NCBI GenBank assembly: GCA_900757195.1
Contig: CAAEMZ010000016.1
Span: 12,480-76,479 of the forward strand
DNA: 64,000 bases
DNA from: Lachnospiraceae bacterium
GTDB taxonomy: Bacteria > Bacillota > Clostridia > Lachnospirales > Lachnospiraceae
Reading direction: 5' to 3'
Part shown: piece after piece, positions 1-8,629 of the stretch
Layout of the letters: every line of letters begins with the position of its first letter
Numbering within the stretch: position 1 is the first letter of the stretch
Notes under the pieces: generated by a model
Database searches by the model: none
Seen by the model: the letters and a program-made list of their open reading frames with translations, nothing else
Told to the model about the DNA's origin: nothing
Program-made: the position numbers and the translations under genes

Positions 1-85
1 TATCGGAATTGCCGTATTTTGTATAGCGCTTTATATGATATCCTATGTTATCAGTGTGAAAATTTATGCGAAGAAGGAATTTTGA
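1..85 (+). CDS. C-terminal end of a membrane protein (partial)
   Basis: The frame beginning at base 2 is open from the window edge to a TGA at 83-85, giving 27 residues. They form one hydrophobic helix (IGIAVFCIALYMISYVIS) followed by a short basic tail (VKIYAKKEF). This is the usual ending of an ABC transporter permease, with the last membrane helix and a few charged cytoplasmic residues, but nothing more of the gene is visible. The zinc-ribbon gene follows after 27 bases, so the two may be cotranscribed. Permease identity is inference. Confidence 0.5.
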   Translation, partial: IGIAVFCIALYMISYVISVKIYAKKEF

Positions 86-112
86 TGTGTTATGCTCAGG
101 GAGGTGGTGCCT

Positions 113-340
113 GTGAAACATAGAAAATGCTGTCCAAAGTGCGGTTCAGGTTCGATCGTCCGTGTACCGGATCATCCTTACCGGCATGCCAGTGGAAATA
201 ATATTTATACATCGACCTTTACCCTTATTGGGAAAATTCCCGTCATCCGGTATGTCTGCTGTGACTGCGGTTATGTGGAAAACTGGGTGGAGACAAGGCA
301 GGAAAGGGATGAGATCCGGCGGAGATTCGGGGAGACATAA
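113..340 (+). CDS. Small zinc-ribbon protein
   Basis: This is a 75-residue soluble protein of unknown function. Two Cys pairs, CPKCG near the N-terminus and CCDCGY about 40 residues later, make a zinc ribbon of the rubredoxin-knuckle type. The C-terminal tail is strongly charged (VETRQERDEIRRRFGE). The open frame extends back to an ATG at 92, but AGGGAGGTGG at about 97-106 sits inside that extension and is correctly spaced for the GTG at 113, so I take GTG as the start. Such small ribbons may bind nucleic acid or help assemble a partner; the sequence does not decide this. It follows the end of a membrane protein closely. Confidence 0.6.
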   Translation: MKHRKCCPKCGSGSIVRVPDHPYRHASGNNIYTSTFTLIGKIPVIRYVCCDCGYVENWVETRQERDEIRRRFGET

Positions 341-442
341 GAGCTTTTATCTGCACACAAAAAAGATTCCGGCGCAGCCATCGTAAATAATACAATCTGC
401 CGCTTAATAATCTAGTAATAGAAAAGGATGGGACTATTCGAT

Positions 443-973
443 ATGCGGAATGAATTTTTTAAATCAATACTTATATTAATTTGTATCATTATATATATTC
501 TATATCTATATATAAAAACATCATCCACAAAAAAGAGCATGGGTACTCCAAAGATTATTGTTAAGCCGTCTCATGAACAAAAAAAGTTTTCATTCCTTTT
601 GGGCTTTCTTTGTGTGATTAGTATTATTTTAATTCTTTTACTGAGTATTGACTTTGATGTAGATGTATATACCAAAATCAAAATTATAAATTTAAAACTT
701 CATATGCCTTTGTTTTATACAATTACTTTTTTCTTAACATGGTATTTCACAAAAACATTACAGCCGACTATATTTTATGAGAATTGTATACTGTATCGAG
801 GAAATTGTATAAATTGGACAGATATCTATAAAACCAAAAGAAGAAGCAATACAAGGTTAACCGTATATTACACAGATAAAATTAATTCACGTATAGACAT
901 TTTACATCTGGAGACACAAAGAATAATGATAGATGAAATAATCGTAAGCAAAGTAAAGGAAAAATCTAATTGA
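443..973 (+). CDS. Hypothetical membrane protein, AT-rich
   Basis: I do not recognise this 176-residue protein by name. It has an N-terminal hydrophobic helix (about residues 4-21), a basic linker, two further membrane segments (about 50-70 and 84-105), then a soluble C-terminal part of about 70 residues beginning near the Trp of NWTDIYK. This resembles small membrane proteins with a PH-like or DUF5673-like C-terminal domain, which is a guess. The ATG at 443 has AAAAGGATGG about 10 bases upstream; an in-frame ATG at 428 lies inside that site and is less likely. The gene is visibly richer in A and T (ATA, AAA, TTT and AAT codons) than its neighbours, which suggests later acquisition. Confidence 0.55.
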   Translation: MRNEFFKSILILICIIIYILYLYIKTSSTKKSMGTPKIIVKPSHEQKKFSFLLGFLCVISIILILLLSIDFDVDVYTKIKIINLKLHMPLFYTITFFLTWYFTKTLQPTIFYENCILYRGNCINWTDIYKTKRRSNTRLTVYYTDKINSRIDILHLETQRIMIDEIIVSKVKEKSN

Positions 974-1030
974 CATCTGAAAAACGTGTTTGGAAGCGTC
1001 GGATCAACTGATAGAGGATGAATAAAATAA

Positions 1031-1064
1031 GAGCCGGAAGTTTAATCAAAAACTTTCGGCTCTC
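1031..1064 (-). terminator. Rho-independent terminator of the ABC-F gene
   Basis: A 13-bp stem (GAGCCGGAAGTTT with AAACTTTCGGCTC, one G-T pair) encloses a short loop. Read on the minus strand it follows the stop of the ABC-F gene by about 20 bases and runs into a T-rich stretch. Confidence 0.8.
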
Positions 1065-1084
1065 ATTGTTATAATAAGGTTTAT

Positions 1085-2734
1085 TTATTCTTCGCTGCCC
1101 TCGTCTTCTTCCATCTGAGCATCCATATTCATAATCTGGCGTTTTCTTGCCATTTCATCACTTTCAAGATATTCATCGTAAGTACACTGCTTATCGATCA
1201 GGCCGCCGGCAGTAATTTCCATAATACGGTTGGCCGTGGTCTGTACGAACTGGTGGTCCTGAGAAGTGAAGAGAAGGACACCCGGGTATTTCATCAGACC
1301 ATTGTTCAGAGCGGTGATGGATTCCATATCCAAATGGTTGGTCGGCTCGTCCAGAATCATGGTATTTGCGCCGGACATCATCATGCGGGAGAGCATACAG
1401 CGGACACGTTCTCCACCGGAGAGAACATTGACCCGTTTGAGGCCGTCGTCACCGGAGAAGAGCATACGTCCGAGGAAGCCGCGGACATAGGTCACATCCT
1501 TTTCCGGAGACCATGGCATCATCCAGTCAACGATGGTGTCATCGCTGGCAAATTCCTTTGTATTATCCTTCGGGAAGTAAGCCTGGGAGGTTGTTACGCC
1601 CCATTTATACGTACCTTCGTCCGGTTCCATTTCGCCGGATAAAATTTTAAATAAGGTCGTTGTGGCATTGACATTCGGGCCGACAAAAGCGACTTTATCT
1701 TCATGATTTAAAATAAAGGAAATATTATCGAGAACTTTAACGCCGTCGATGGTTTTTGAAATACCGTCGACCATCAGAACTTCATTACCGATATCCCGGT
1801 TTGGTTTAAAATCAATGTATGGGTATTTACGGCTGGAAGGACGGATTTCATCCACCTGGATTTTTTCCAGAGCCCGTTTTCTGGAAGTCGCCTGCTTGGA
1901 TTTGGAAGCGTTGGCGCTGAACCGCTGGATAAATTCCTGTAATTCCTTGATTTTTTCTTCTTTTTTCTTATTGGCTTCTTTCATCTGTTTAATCATCAAC
2001 TGGCTGGATTCATACCAGAAATCATAATTTCCGGCGTAGAGCTGGATTTTGCCGTAGTCGATATCCGCAATATGGGTGCAGACCTTATTCAGAAAATAAC
2101 GGTCATGAGAAACAACGATGACGGTATTTTCAAAGTTAATTAAAAATTCTTCCAGCCATGCGATCGCATCTAAATCCAGATGGTTGGTCGGCTCGTCAAG
2201 GAGCAGAACGTCCGGATTACCGAACAGAGCTTTGGCAAGGAGGACTTTGACTTTCTGGCCGCCGTCCAGATCGCGCATGTAGGCATAGTGAAGGTCGGAT
2301 TCGATGCCGAGGCCGTTTAAGAGGATCGCCGCATCACTTTCAGCTTCCCAGCCGTTTAATTCGGCGAATTCACCTTCCAGTTCGCTGGCGCGGATACCGT
2401 CTTCTTCTGTGAAGTCTTCCTTCATGTAGATGGCATCCTTTTCTTTCATAATTTCATAGAGACGGGTGTTGCCCATGATGACGGTGTCCAGGACCTGGTA
2501 ATCATCATATTTATAATGGTCCTGCTCCAGCACAGAAAGACGTTCGCCCTGATTCATGGTGATATCGCCTTTGCTCGGTTCCAGTCTTCCGGAAAGAATC
2601 TTGAGAAATGTTGATTTTCCGGCGCCGTTGGCACCGATCAAACCGTAGCAGTTTCCTTCAGTAAATTTAATATTAACATCTTCAAATAATGCACGTTTTC
2701 CCAAACGTAAAGTTACATTGTTTGCACTAATCAT
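1085..2734 (-). CDS. ABC-F family ATPase (YbiT/YkpA-like)
   Basis: A 549-residue soluble protein with two ABC ATPase domains and no membrane segments, the ABC-F plan of ribosome-binding translation factors. Domain 1 has Walker A GANGAGKST (34-42), an LDGGQ signature (156-160) and LLLDEPTNHLDL. The linker carries the RFSANASKSKQATSR motif typical of the YbiT/YkpA subgroup. Domain 2 keeps LSGGE (438-442) and LDEPTNHLD, but its Walker A reads GPNVNATTT (352-360), so the P-loop Lys is missing. A degenerate second P-loop may be a subgroup trait. The ATG at 2734 has AGAAAGG upstream; the frame runs back to 2776 without a better site. The exact role (translation or antibiotic protection) is not shown by the sequence. 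Confidence 0.88.
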   Translation of the reverse strand: MISANNVTLRLGKRALFEDVNIKFTEGNCYGLIGANGAGKSTFLKILSGRLEPSKGDITMNQGERLSVLEQDHYKYDDYQVLDTVIMGNTRLYEIMKEKDAIYMKEDFTEEDGIRASELEGEFAELNGWEAESDAAILLNGLGIESDLHYAYMRDLDGGQKVKVLLAKALFGNPDVLLLDEPTNHLDLDAIAWLEEFLINFENTVIVVSHDRYFLNKVCTHIADIDYGKIQLYAGNYDFWYESSQLMIKQMKEANKKKEEKIKELQEFIQRFSANASKSKQATSRKRALEKIQVDEIRPSSRKYPYIDFKPNRDIGNEVLMVDGISKTIDGVKVLDNISFILNHEDKVAFVGPNVNATTTLFKILSGEMEPDEGTYKWGVTTSQAYFPKDNTKEFASDDTIVDWMMPWSPEKDVTYVRGFLGRMLFSGDDGLKRVNVLSGGERVRCMLSRMMMSGANTMILDEPTNHLDMESITALNNGLMKYPGVLLFTSQDHQFVQTTANRIMEITAGGLIDKQCTYDEYLESDEMARKRQIMNMDAQMEEDEGSEE

Positions 2735-2829
2735 GTTCTGATACCTTTCTATATGAATTCTTTTAAAATGACACATCTTCTATTGTATCGAAAAAAAAGG
2801 AATTTGCAAGGACTTTTAGGGAATAGATG

Positions 2830-2858
2830 TTGAGAAAAGAGATTTCTTTGATTATAAT
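2830..2858 (+). promoter_or_regulatory. Sigma-A promoter of the TetR gene
   Basis: TTGAGA (2830-2835) and TATAAT (2853-2858) are separated by 17 bases, 24 bases before the start codon. Confidence 0.75.
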
Positions 2859-2881
2859 AGGAAATAAGGGAGCGAAGCTGT

Positions 2882-3451
2882 ATGAATCATATCGAAGAAA
2901 AACGTGATAAAATGAAATACCGACTGGCCGATGCCATGAAATCCTGTATGGGGAAGATGTCCGTTGAAAAGATTACGGTTAAAGAAATCGTGGATGCCTG
3001 TGGAACGACACGCCAGACCTTTTACCGGAATTTCCGGGATAAATATGATCTGATCAACTGGTATTTCGATAAAATTCTTCTGGAATCTTTCGAGCATATG
3101 GGCCAGGGAAAAACGATTTATGAGGGGCTTGTCAGAAAATTTCAGTATATTGAACAGGAATCCGCTTTTTTTCGGGCTGCCTTCCGGACGGATGAGCAGA
3201 ACTGCCTGAAGGAACATGATTTTGAACTTATTCTTCAGTTTTATACAGACAAAATTCAGGAAAAAACGCAGAGACCTGTTTCGGGGCATGAGAAGTTTTT
3301 ACTTGAAATGTATTGCCAGGGCTCGATTTATATGACGGTTCAGTGGGTCCTCGGAAAGATTAAAAGCACGCCGGAATCAATGGCCCGGTCGCTGGTCGAT
3401 GCGATGCCCGGAGAGCTGACAGAAACATTTAAACAGTTGAATTTATTATAA
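2882..3451 (+). CDS. TetR/AcrR family transcriptional regulator
   Basis: A 189-residue DNA-binding regulator. The N-terminal helix-turn-helix is clear: KITVKEIVDACGTTRQTFYRNF followed by KYDLINWYF, the standard TetR pattern. The C-terminal ligand-binding half (about 65-189) resembles the DhaS-like group that controls dihydroxyacetone or short alcohol metabolism in Firmicutes. It has its own promoter and terminator, and the next gene is a lactaldehyde reductase-type alcohol dehydrogenase, so it probably controls that gene. I could not find a convincing palindromic operator in the 130-base gap, so the target is inference. Confidence 0.82.
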   Translation: MNHIEEKRDKMKYRLADAMKSCMGKMSVEKITVKEIVDACGTTRQTFYRNFRDKYDLINWYFDKILLESFEHMGQGKTIYEGLVRKFQYIEQESAFFRAAFRTDEQNCLKEHDFELILQFYTDKIQEKTQRPVSGHEKFLLEMYCQGSIYMTVQWVLGKIKSTPESMARSLVDAMPGELTETFKQLNLL

Positions 3452-3490
3452 AGCCGGTTTTTCACAGAAATGTGACAGATTGGCTTTTTT
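3452..3490 (+). terminator. Terminator of the TetR gene
   Basis: AGCCGGTTTTTCAC pairs with GTGACAGATTGGCT (several G-T pairs, one mismatch) around a 5-base loop and is followed by six T. It starts immediately after the stop codon. Confidence 0.7.
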
Positions 3491-3580
3491 GTAACTTTAA
3501 ATTCATACAAAACATTGTTAAAATATAAACATAAAAATAAATCATCTACAGGAGTTCGGAAAGAAAAGGAGTGTTTGATA

Positions 3581-4726
3581 ATGGTAAACAGAATTATGTT
3601 AAATGAAACATCTTATCACGGCGCAGGCGCTATTCAGGAAATAGCGACAGAAGCAAAGGCAAGAGCTTTTAAAAAGGCCTTTGTCTGCTCAGACCCGGAT
3701 CTGATTCAGTTCGGTGTGACAGGCAAAGTGACAAAGGTGTTGGAGGATGCTTCTCTGGTTTATGAAATTTATTCGGATATTAAAGCCAATCCGACCATTG
3801 AAAATGTAAAAAACGGTGTGGAAGCCTTTAAAAAAGCGGAAGCCGATTATATTATCGCCATTGGCGGCGGTTCTTCCATGGATACGGCAAAGGCCATCGG
3901 TATTATCATTGCAAATCCGGAGTTTGGCGATGTGCGGAGTCTGGAAGGTGTTGCAGAAACTAAAAATCCGTCCGTACCGATCATTGCGGTGCCGACAACC
4001 GCAGGAACAGCAGCAGAGGTAACGATTAATTATGTCATCACGGATGTGGAAAAGAAACGTAAATTTGTCTGTGTGGATCCACATGATATGCCGGTCGTTG
4101 CTGTAGTCGACCCGGATATGATGTCTTCGATGCCGAAGGGCCTGACGGCATCCACCGGAATGGATGCGCTGACGCACGCCATTGAAGGATATACAACAAA
4201 GGCAGCCTGGGAAATGACCGATATGTTCCATATCAAAGCCATTGAAATGATCGGAAAATCTTTGCGCGGTGCGGTCAATAATGAAAAAGAAGGCCGGGAA
4301 GGCATGGCGCTGGCACAGTATATTGCAGGCATGGGATTTTCGAATGTTGGTCTCGGAATTGCTCATTCCATGGCCCATACCCTGGGAGCTGTTTATGACA
4401 CGCCTCATGGTGTGGCCTGTGCGATGATGCTTCCGATCGTTATGGAATATAATGCCGAATGTACCGGTGAAAAATATAAAGAAATTGCAAAAGTTATGGG
4501 CGTTCCGGGGGTGGACGGTATGACCGTTGAAGAATACCGTAAGGCGGCAGTGGATGCCGTACGCCAGTTATCCATCGATGTGGGTATTCCGGTGAAGCTT
4601 GAAGCGCTGAAGGAAGAGGATCTGGATTTCCTGGCAGAATCGGCATTTGCTGATGCGTGCTGCCCGGGCAATCCAAAGGATACCTGTGTTGCGGACCTGA
4701 AAGAATTATTCCGTAAATTAATGTAG
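3581..4726 (+). CDS. fucO: Iron-dependent alcohol dehydrogenase, lactaldehyde reductase type
   Basis: A 381-residue group III (Fe-dependent) alcohol dehydrogenase. It matches E. coli FucO along its whole length, including VNRIMLNET at the N-terminus, the NAD-binding IAIGGGSSMDTAKAIG, PTTAGTAAEVTINYVITD, and the metal-binding Asp and His residues in TGMDALTHAIEGY and IAHSMAHTLGAVYDTPHG. FucO reduces L-lactaldehyde to 1,2-propanediol with NADH in fucose and rhamnose fermentation and also accepts glycolaldehyde. The ATG at 3581 has AAAAGGAG 8-10 bases upstream. It lies behind a TetR-type regulator and has no fucose or rhamnose genes beside it, so the physiological substrate could be another short aldehyde. 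Confidence 0.88.
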   Translation: MVNRIMLNETSYHGAGAIQEIATEAKARAFKKAFVCSDPDLIQFGVTGKVTKVLEDASLVYEIYSDIKANPTIENVKNGVEAFKKAEADYIIAIGGGSSMDTAKAIGIIIANPEFGDVRSLEGVAETKNPSVPIIAVPTTAGTAAEVTINYVITDVEKKRKFVCVDPHDMPVVAVVDPDMMSSMPKGLTASTGMDALTHAIEGYTTKAAWEMTDMFHIKAIEMIGKSLRGAVNNEKEGREGMALAQYIAGMGFSNVGLGIAHSMAHTLGAVYDTPHGVACAMMLPIVMEYNAECTGEKYKEIAKVMGVPGVDGMTVEEYRKAAVDAVRQLSIDVGIPVKLEALKEEDLDFLAESAFADACCPGNPKDTCVADLKELFRKLM

Positions 4727-4740
4727 AAATCAAAGGGTGA

Positions 4741-4769
4741 TTGACGTTCTTTTAAAAATCATTTATGAT
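4741..4769 (+). promoter_or_regulatory. Sigma-A promoter of the second ABC-F gene
   Basis: TTGACG (4741-4746), a 17-base spacer and TATGAT (4764-4769) lie 38 bases before the GTG start. Confidence 0.65.
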
Positions 4770-4807
4770 AATTCATGATATAAATGAAATTAAGAGGAGT
4801 GTCTCGG

Positions 4808-6607
4808 GTGAATCTATTAAATATTGAACATATTCATAAAGTTTTTGGAGAGAAGGTTATTTTCGATGATGTCTCCTTCGGGGTTCACGAAGGGGACAAA
4901 ATCGGTATTATCGGCATTAACGGTACGGGAAAGTCAACCCTGCTGAAAATTATTGCCGGGGTGCAGGAAGCGGATGGCGGGCAGATTGTGAAGCAGAACG
5001 GTCTGCGGATCGCTTATCTGGCCCAGAATCCGGATTTTCCGGAGGATGCGACGGTTTCGTCCTATGCGCTGAATCAGGCAGGGGCATCGGACTGGGTCGT
5101 TCAGAGCAATCTGACAAAGCTCGGCATCAGCGATTTTGAGGCCCGGATGGATACCCTTTCCGGGGGCCAGCGGCGAAAAGTGGCGATGGCGAAGGTCCTG
5201 GCGGCGGATTTTGATGTGCTGCTTCTGGACGAGCCGACCAACCATCTGGATGAAGCGATGATTAACTGGCTGGAGGACTATCTGACGAGTTATAAGGGCG
5301 TGATTCTCATGGTAACCCATGACCGGTATTTCCTGGATAAGGTGTCCAACCGAATCGTGGAGATCAGCCATGGCAGTCTTTACAGCTATGATGCCAATTA
5401 TTCACGGTTTCTGGAATTGAAAGCGGAACGGGAAGAAATGGCTCTGGCAACGGAGCGGAAACGCCAGAGTGTTCTCCGGATGGAGCTGGAATGGGCGAAG
5501 CGGGGATGCCGTGCCCGTTCGACAAAGCAGAGAGCCCGCCTGGAGCGTCTGGAAGCCCTGAAAAACGGCAGAGCGCCGCTGCAGGAGCAGACGGTGGCGA
5601 TGGATTCGGTGGAAACCCGAATGGGAAAGAAGACGATGGAATTTCATCATGTCTGCAAGGGCTTTGGTGAATCGGCGCTGATTGACGACTTTGACTATAT
5701 TGTACTCCGGAATCAGCGTCTCGGAATCATCGGTCCCAATGGCTGTGGAAAATCAACCCTGATTAAGATGGCCGCCGGGGAGATTTTACCGGATTCCGGA
5801 AGTATTGAAATCGGTGAAACGATTAAAATCGGTTATCTGGCTCAGGAGGAACCGGATATGGACACCGACCGCCGGGTAATCGACTACATCAAAGATATTG
5901 CAGAGTATGTCCAGACCAGGGAAGGCCGTATCAGTGCGTCTCAGATGCTGGAACGGTTTCTTTTTACGCCGGATATGCAGTACACACCGGTGTCAAAATT
6001 GTCCGGTGGTGAAAAACGCCGCCTCTATCTGCTGTCTGTTTTAGTGAGCGGCGCCAATGTTCTGATCCTCGATGAACCGTCTAATAATGTGGACATTCCG
6101 ACACTGACGATTCTGGAGGATTATCTGAATTCTTTCAGCGGCATTGTTATTACTGTGTCCCACGACCGGTATTTTCTGGATAATGTGGTGGACCGGATAT
6201 TTGAGTTCGACGGCGGCGGCCATCTGCAGCAGTACGAGGGCGGCTATACCGATTATCTGGAGGCAAAGCAGCGCCGGCATTCGGAGACTGTGGAAGAAAG
6301 CCCGGCAGTAAAGGCGGCGGATACGGAAAAGAAAACGGCGTCCAGAGAATGGAAGCAGAACCGCCCTGCAAAACTGAAATTTACGTTTAAAGAGCAGAAA
6401 GAATTCGAAACCATTGATGATGATATTGGGGCCCTGGAGGCCCGGCTGGAAAAGCTGGATGCGGATATGATGGCTAACGCAACCAATTCCATGAAGCTTT
6501 CAGAGCTTGCGGCTGAAAAAGAAAAGACGGAAAATGCGCTGGAAGAAAAAATGGATCGCTGGGTTTATCTGAATGATCTGGCGGAACGGATCGAAGCTCA
6601 GAATTAA
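4808..6607 (+). CDS. ABC-F family ATPase (Uup/YfmR-like)
   Basis: A 599-residue soluble protein with two complete ABC domains. Walker A motifs are GINGTGKST (36-44) and GPNGCGKST; signatures are LSGGQRRK and LSGGEKRR; Walker B regions are LLLDEPTNHLD and LILDEPSNNVDIPTL. The inter-domain linker is rich in Arg and Glu. A C-terminal region of about 90 charged residues predicts the coiled coil that Uup uses to bind DNA or ribosomes. Uup-type proteins act on ribosomes and affect transposon excision. The start is taken as GTG 4808, because AAGAGGAG at 4789-4797 sits 10 bases upstream and inside the longer frame from ATG 4784. It is monocistronic, between a promoter and a terminator. Confidence 0.88.
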   Translation: MNLLNIEHIHKVFGEKVIFDDVSFGVHEGDKIGIIGINGTGKSTLLKIIAGVQEADGGQIVKQNGLRIAYLAQNPDFPEDATVSSYALNQAGASDWVVQSNLTKLGISDFEARMDTLSGGQRRKVAMAKVLAADFDVLLLDEPTNHLDEAMINWLEDYLTSYKGVILMVTHDRYFLDKVSNRIVEISHGSLYSYDANYSRFLELKAEREEMALATERKRQSVLRMELEWAKRGCRARSTKQRARLERLEALKNGRAPLQEQTVAMDSVETRMGKKTMEFHHVCKGFGESALIDDFDYIVLRNQRLGIIGPNGCGKSTLIKMAAGEILPDSGSIEIGETIKIGYLAQEEPDMDTDRRVIDYIKDIAEYVQTREGRISASQMLERFLFTPDMQYTPVSKLSGGEKRRLYLLSVLVSGANVLILDEPSNNVDIPTLTILEDYLNSFSGIVITVSHDRYFLDNVVDRIFEFDGGGHLQQYEGGYTDYLEAKQRRHSETVEESPAVKAADTEKKTASREWKQNRPAKLKFTFKEQKEFETIDDDIGALEARLEKLDADMMANATNSMKLSELAAEKEKTENALEEKMDRWVYLNDLAERIEAQN

Positions 6608-6619
6608 AGCAAAAAATTT

Positions 6620-6659
6620 AAAGACAAGAGGCAGTTTATACCGCTTTTTGTCTTTTTTA
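6620..6659 (+). terminator. Terminator of the Uup-like gene
   Basis: AAAGACAA pairs with TTGTCTTT around an imperfect inner stem, followed by TTTTTTAT. It lies 13 bases past the stop codon. Confidence 0.7.
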
Positions 6660-6712
6660 TTATGGAATTATGGTATAATAGAAACTAAGTTAAAGTTGGA
6701 GGGAGAAAAAGT

Positions 6713-8497
6713 GTGGAGTGGAAAATAAAAAAAGGAACGCCCTGGGCTTACGGTGTCTGGATTGGGGAAAAACAGATCAATCTTGTATTTGAAGCGGCTC
6801 AGAGAAAAAAAGTAAAGGACAGACGGCAGACGGAAGACGTTTTAAAAGAAAGTGAAAACCGGCTGCGCGTATATCGGTTGTCCGATGGGACATCGGAGGA
6901 TATCCGGTTGAAACCGGAGTGGAAATTCGGAGATGCCTATGCGGTTTCACTGGTTGGACAAAACCCTGAGGATTACGGCTATCAGATCCTTCAGGATGGA
7001 ATACCGGTGGCTGTGCCGGACAGTATCGGCGCAGTGACGGTTCACGGGGAAAGGGTGCATTTATTTAAGATACCTGAATTTGACTGGGAAGATGATAAGG
7101 CGCCGGGAATCGATTTTGATGATATTTATCTGTACAAGCTTCACGTGAAAGGTTTTACAAAACAGAGCCGTTCAAACGTGAAATTTCGTGGGACCTTTTC
7201 GGGAGTGACTGAAAAGCTTTCCTATTTAAAAAGTCTGGGGATCAATGCCATAGAACTGATGCCAGTCTACGATTTTGTGGTGACATCGGAAGAAAACAGC
7301 AGGGATGAACGGAAGAATTACTGGGGGTATGGTCCGGCAGACTACAGGGCTGTGAAACCGGATTACGGAGTAAGACCGGAGCTGGCAGCAGATGAACTGA
7401 GAAGCCTTGTGAAAGCCTTCCATAAAGAGGGCATGGAAGTTTATCTTGAAATTCTCTTTGATAAAGCCGGAGATACGGAAAAAAAACTGGCGTGCCTGCG
7501 GTATTGGGCCACAGCCTATCATGTGGATGGCTTTCATCTGAGCGCGGCAACAACGCCGATGGCCGATGTTTTATCTGACCCGATACTGTCGGATAAAAAA
7601 ATTATGAGTGAAAATTTTGACGGATCCTGTGACCGGAATCCGGAAGGAAGACGCCGGGCGGTATATCATAATGGCTTTCAGGAAAATATGCGCCGGTTTC
7701 TGCGCGGGGACGCGGGAGCTGCCGATGGATTTACAGACAGCGTATTAAAACGTTCCCGGGAGCAGGGGTATATTCAGTATATGACGAATAATAATGGATT
7801 CACCCTCATGGATCTGGTATCTTATAATAGCCGTCATAATGCGGAGAATGGGGAACATAACCTGGATGGCACGGATCAGAATTTAAGCTGGAACTGCGGT
7901 GAAGAAGGACCAAGCCGGAAGAAAGAGGTGAGCCGCCTTCGAAGGCAGCAGCTTAAGAACGGGTGGATTTTAAATATTTTCCAGCAGGGAACACCATTGA
8001 TTTATGCAGGCGACGAGTTTGGTAACAGTCAGAAGGGAAATAATAATGCATGGTGTCAGGATAATCCGATTTCCTGGCTGGACTGGAAGCTTCTTACGAA
8101 AAACCTCTGGCTCTTTGAGTTTGTCCGGGAACTTATTGCTTTAAGAAAAAAAGAAAAACTGCTTCACCCTTCCGAGCCATTTAAGATGACAGACAAAAAT
8201 TCCAACGGTTTGCCCGATGTATCCTTCCACGGGAAATCGCCATGGTTCTGCGAGGACGGAAACCGGACACGGTGTATGGGGTGTATGTATGCCGGAAAGA
8301 ATGAAGCCTGGTATTTTGCCTACAACATGAATTCTGTTCGGGAAACCTTTGCATTACCGAGATTACCTGAAAATGGCGTGTGGGAGGTTTACCTGGATAC
8401 GGCGGAATTCTGGGAAAAGGGCCAGACAGCGGCAGACGGAGAAATTCAGGTGGAAGACCACAGCATTGTCTTATTGCATGGAACGTCCGGAAAATAA
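6713..8497 (+). CDS. GlgX-like GH13 protein with degraded active site
   Basis: A 594-residue protein with the overall plan of a glycogen debranching or isoamylase-type GH13 enzyme. It has an N-terminal beta domain (about 1-125), a barrel with YLYKLHVKGFT, YWGYGPADY and DLVSYN, and the GlgX ending GTPLIYAGDEFG / KGNNNAWCQDN / SWLDW (427-457). The catalytic set is mostly gone. Region I DVVxNH reads YLEILFDKAG, the RxD nucleophile motif reads FHLS (Ser277 for Asp), and the HD of region IV is NN (360-361). Only a Glu (E300, in MSENFD) remains at the acid/base position. I infer a catalytically dead, glycan-binding or regulatory homologue. GTG 6713 has GGAGGGA 8 bases upstream, and TATAAT at 6674-6679 is a likely -10. 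Confidence 0.75.
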   Translation: MEWKIKKGTPWAYGVWIGEKQINLVFEAAQRKKVKDRRQTEDVLKESENRLRVYRLSDGTSEDIRLKPEWKFGDAYAVSLVGQNPEDYGYQILQDGIPVAVPDSIGAVTVHGERVHLFKIPEFDWEDDKAPGIDFDDIYLYKLHVKGFTKQSRSNVKFRGTFSGVTEKLSYLKSLGINAIELMPVYDFVVTSEENSRDERKNYWGYGPADYRAVKPDYGVRPELAADELRSLVKAFHKEGMEVYLEILFDKAGDTEKKLACLRYWATAYHVDGFHLSAATTPMADVLSDPILSDKKIMSENFDGSCDRNPEGRRRAVYHNGFQENMRRFLRGDAGAADGFTDSVLKRSREQGYIQYMTNNNGFTLMDLVSYNSRHNAENGEHNLDGTDQNLSWNCGEEGPSRKKEVSRLRRQQLKNGWILNIFQQGTPLIYAGDEFGNSQKGNNNAWCQDNPISWLDWKLLTKNLWLFEFVRELIALRKKEKLLHPSEPFKMTDKNSNGLPDVSFHGKSPWFCEDGNRTRCMGCMYAGKNEAWYFAYNMNSVRETFALPRLPENGVWEVYLDTAEFWEKGQTAADGEIQVEDHSIVLLHGTSGK

Positions 8498-8582
8498 AAG
8501 GATATTTATTGCCAGGATGGCAGTCATTCAAAGCGTATAAAGATGTTTTCGGAAATTCCTATACAATACGCGAGGACCGCAC

Positions 8583-8628
8583 TGCGGCGGAAGAGAATTG
8601 TGTCGCTGAAGCGACCCGCCGCAGGCGG
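8583..8628 (+). repeat. Nested, mutually exclusive hairpins before a terminator
   Basis: TGCGGCGG (8583-8590) pairs exactly with CCGCCGCA (8616-8623) and encloses the hairpin GTCGC-TGAA-GCGAC (8602-8615). The same CCGCC can instead pair with GGCGG at 8624-8628. Function is unknown. Together with the terminator it fills the 157-base gap between two convergent genes, which otherwise shows nothing. Confidence 0.6.
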
Positions 8629-8629
8629 A

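Noticed and set aside
3689..4408. A 239-codon open frame antisense to fucO
   Set aside because: Composition is Cys/His/Arg-rich without family motifs and there is no start signal; it is a by-product of fucO codon use.
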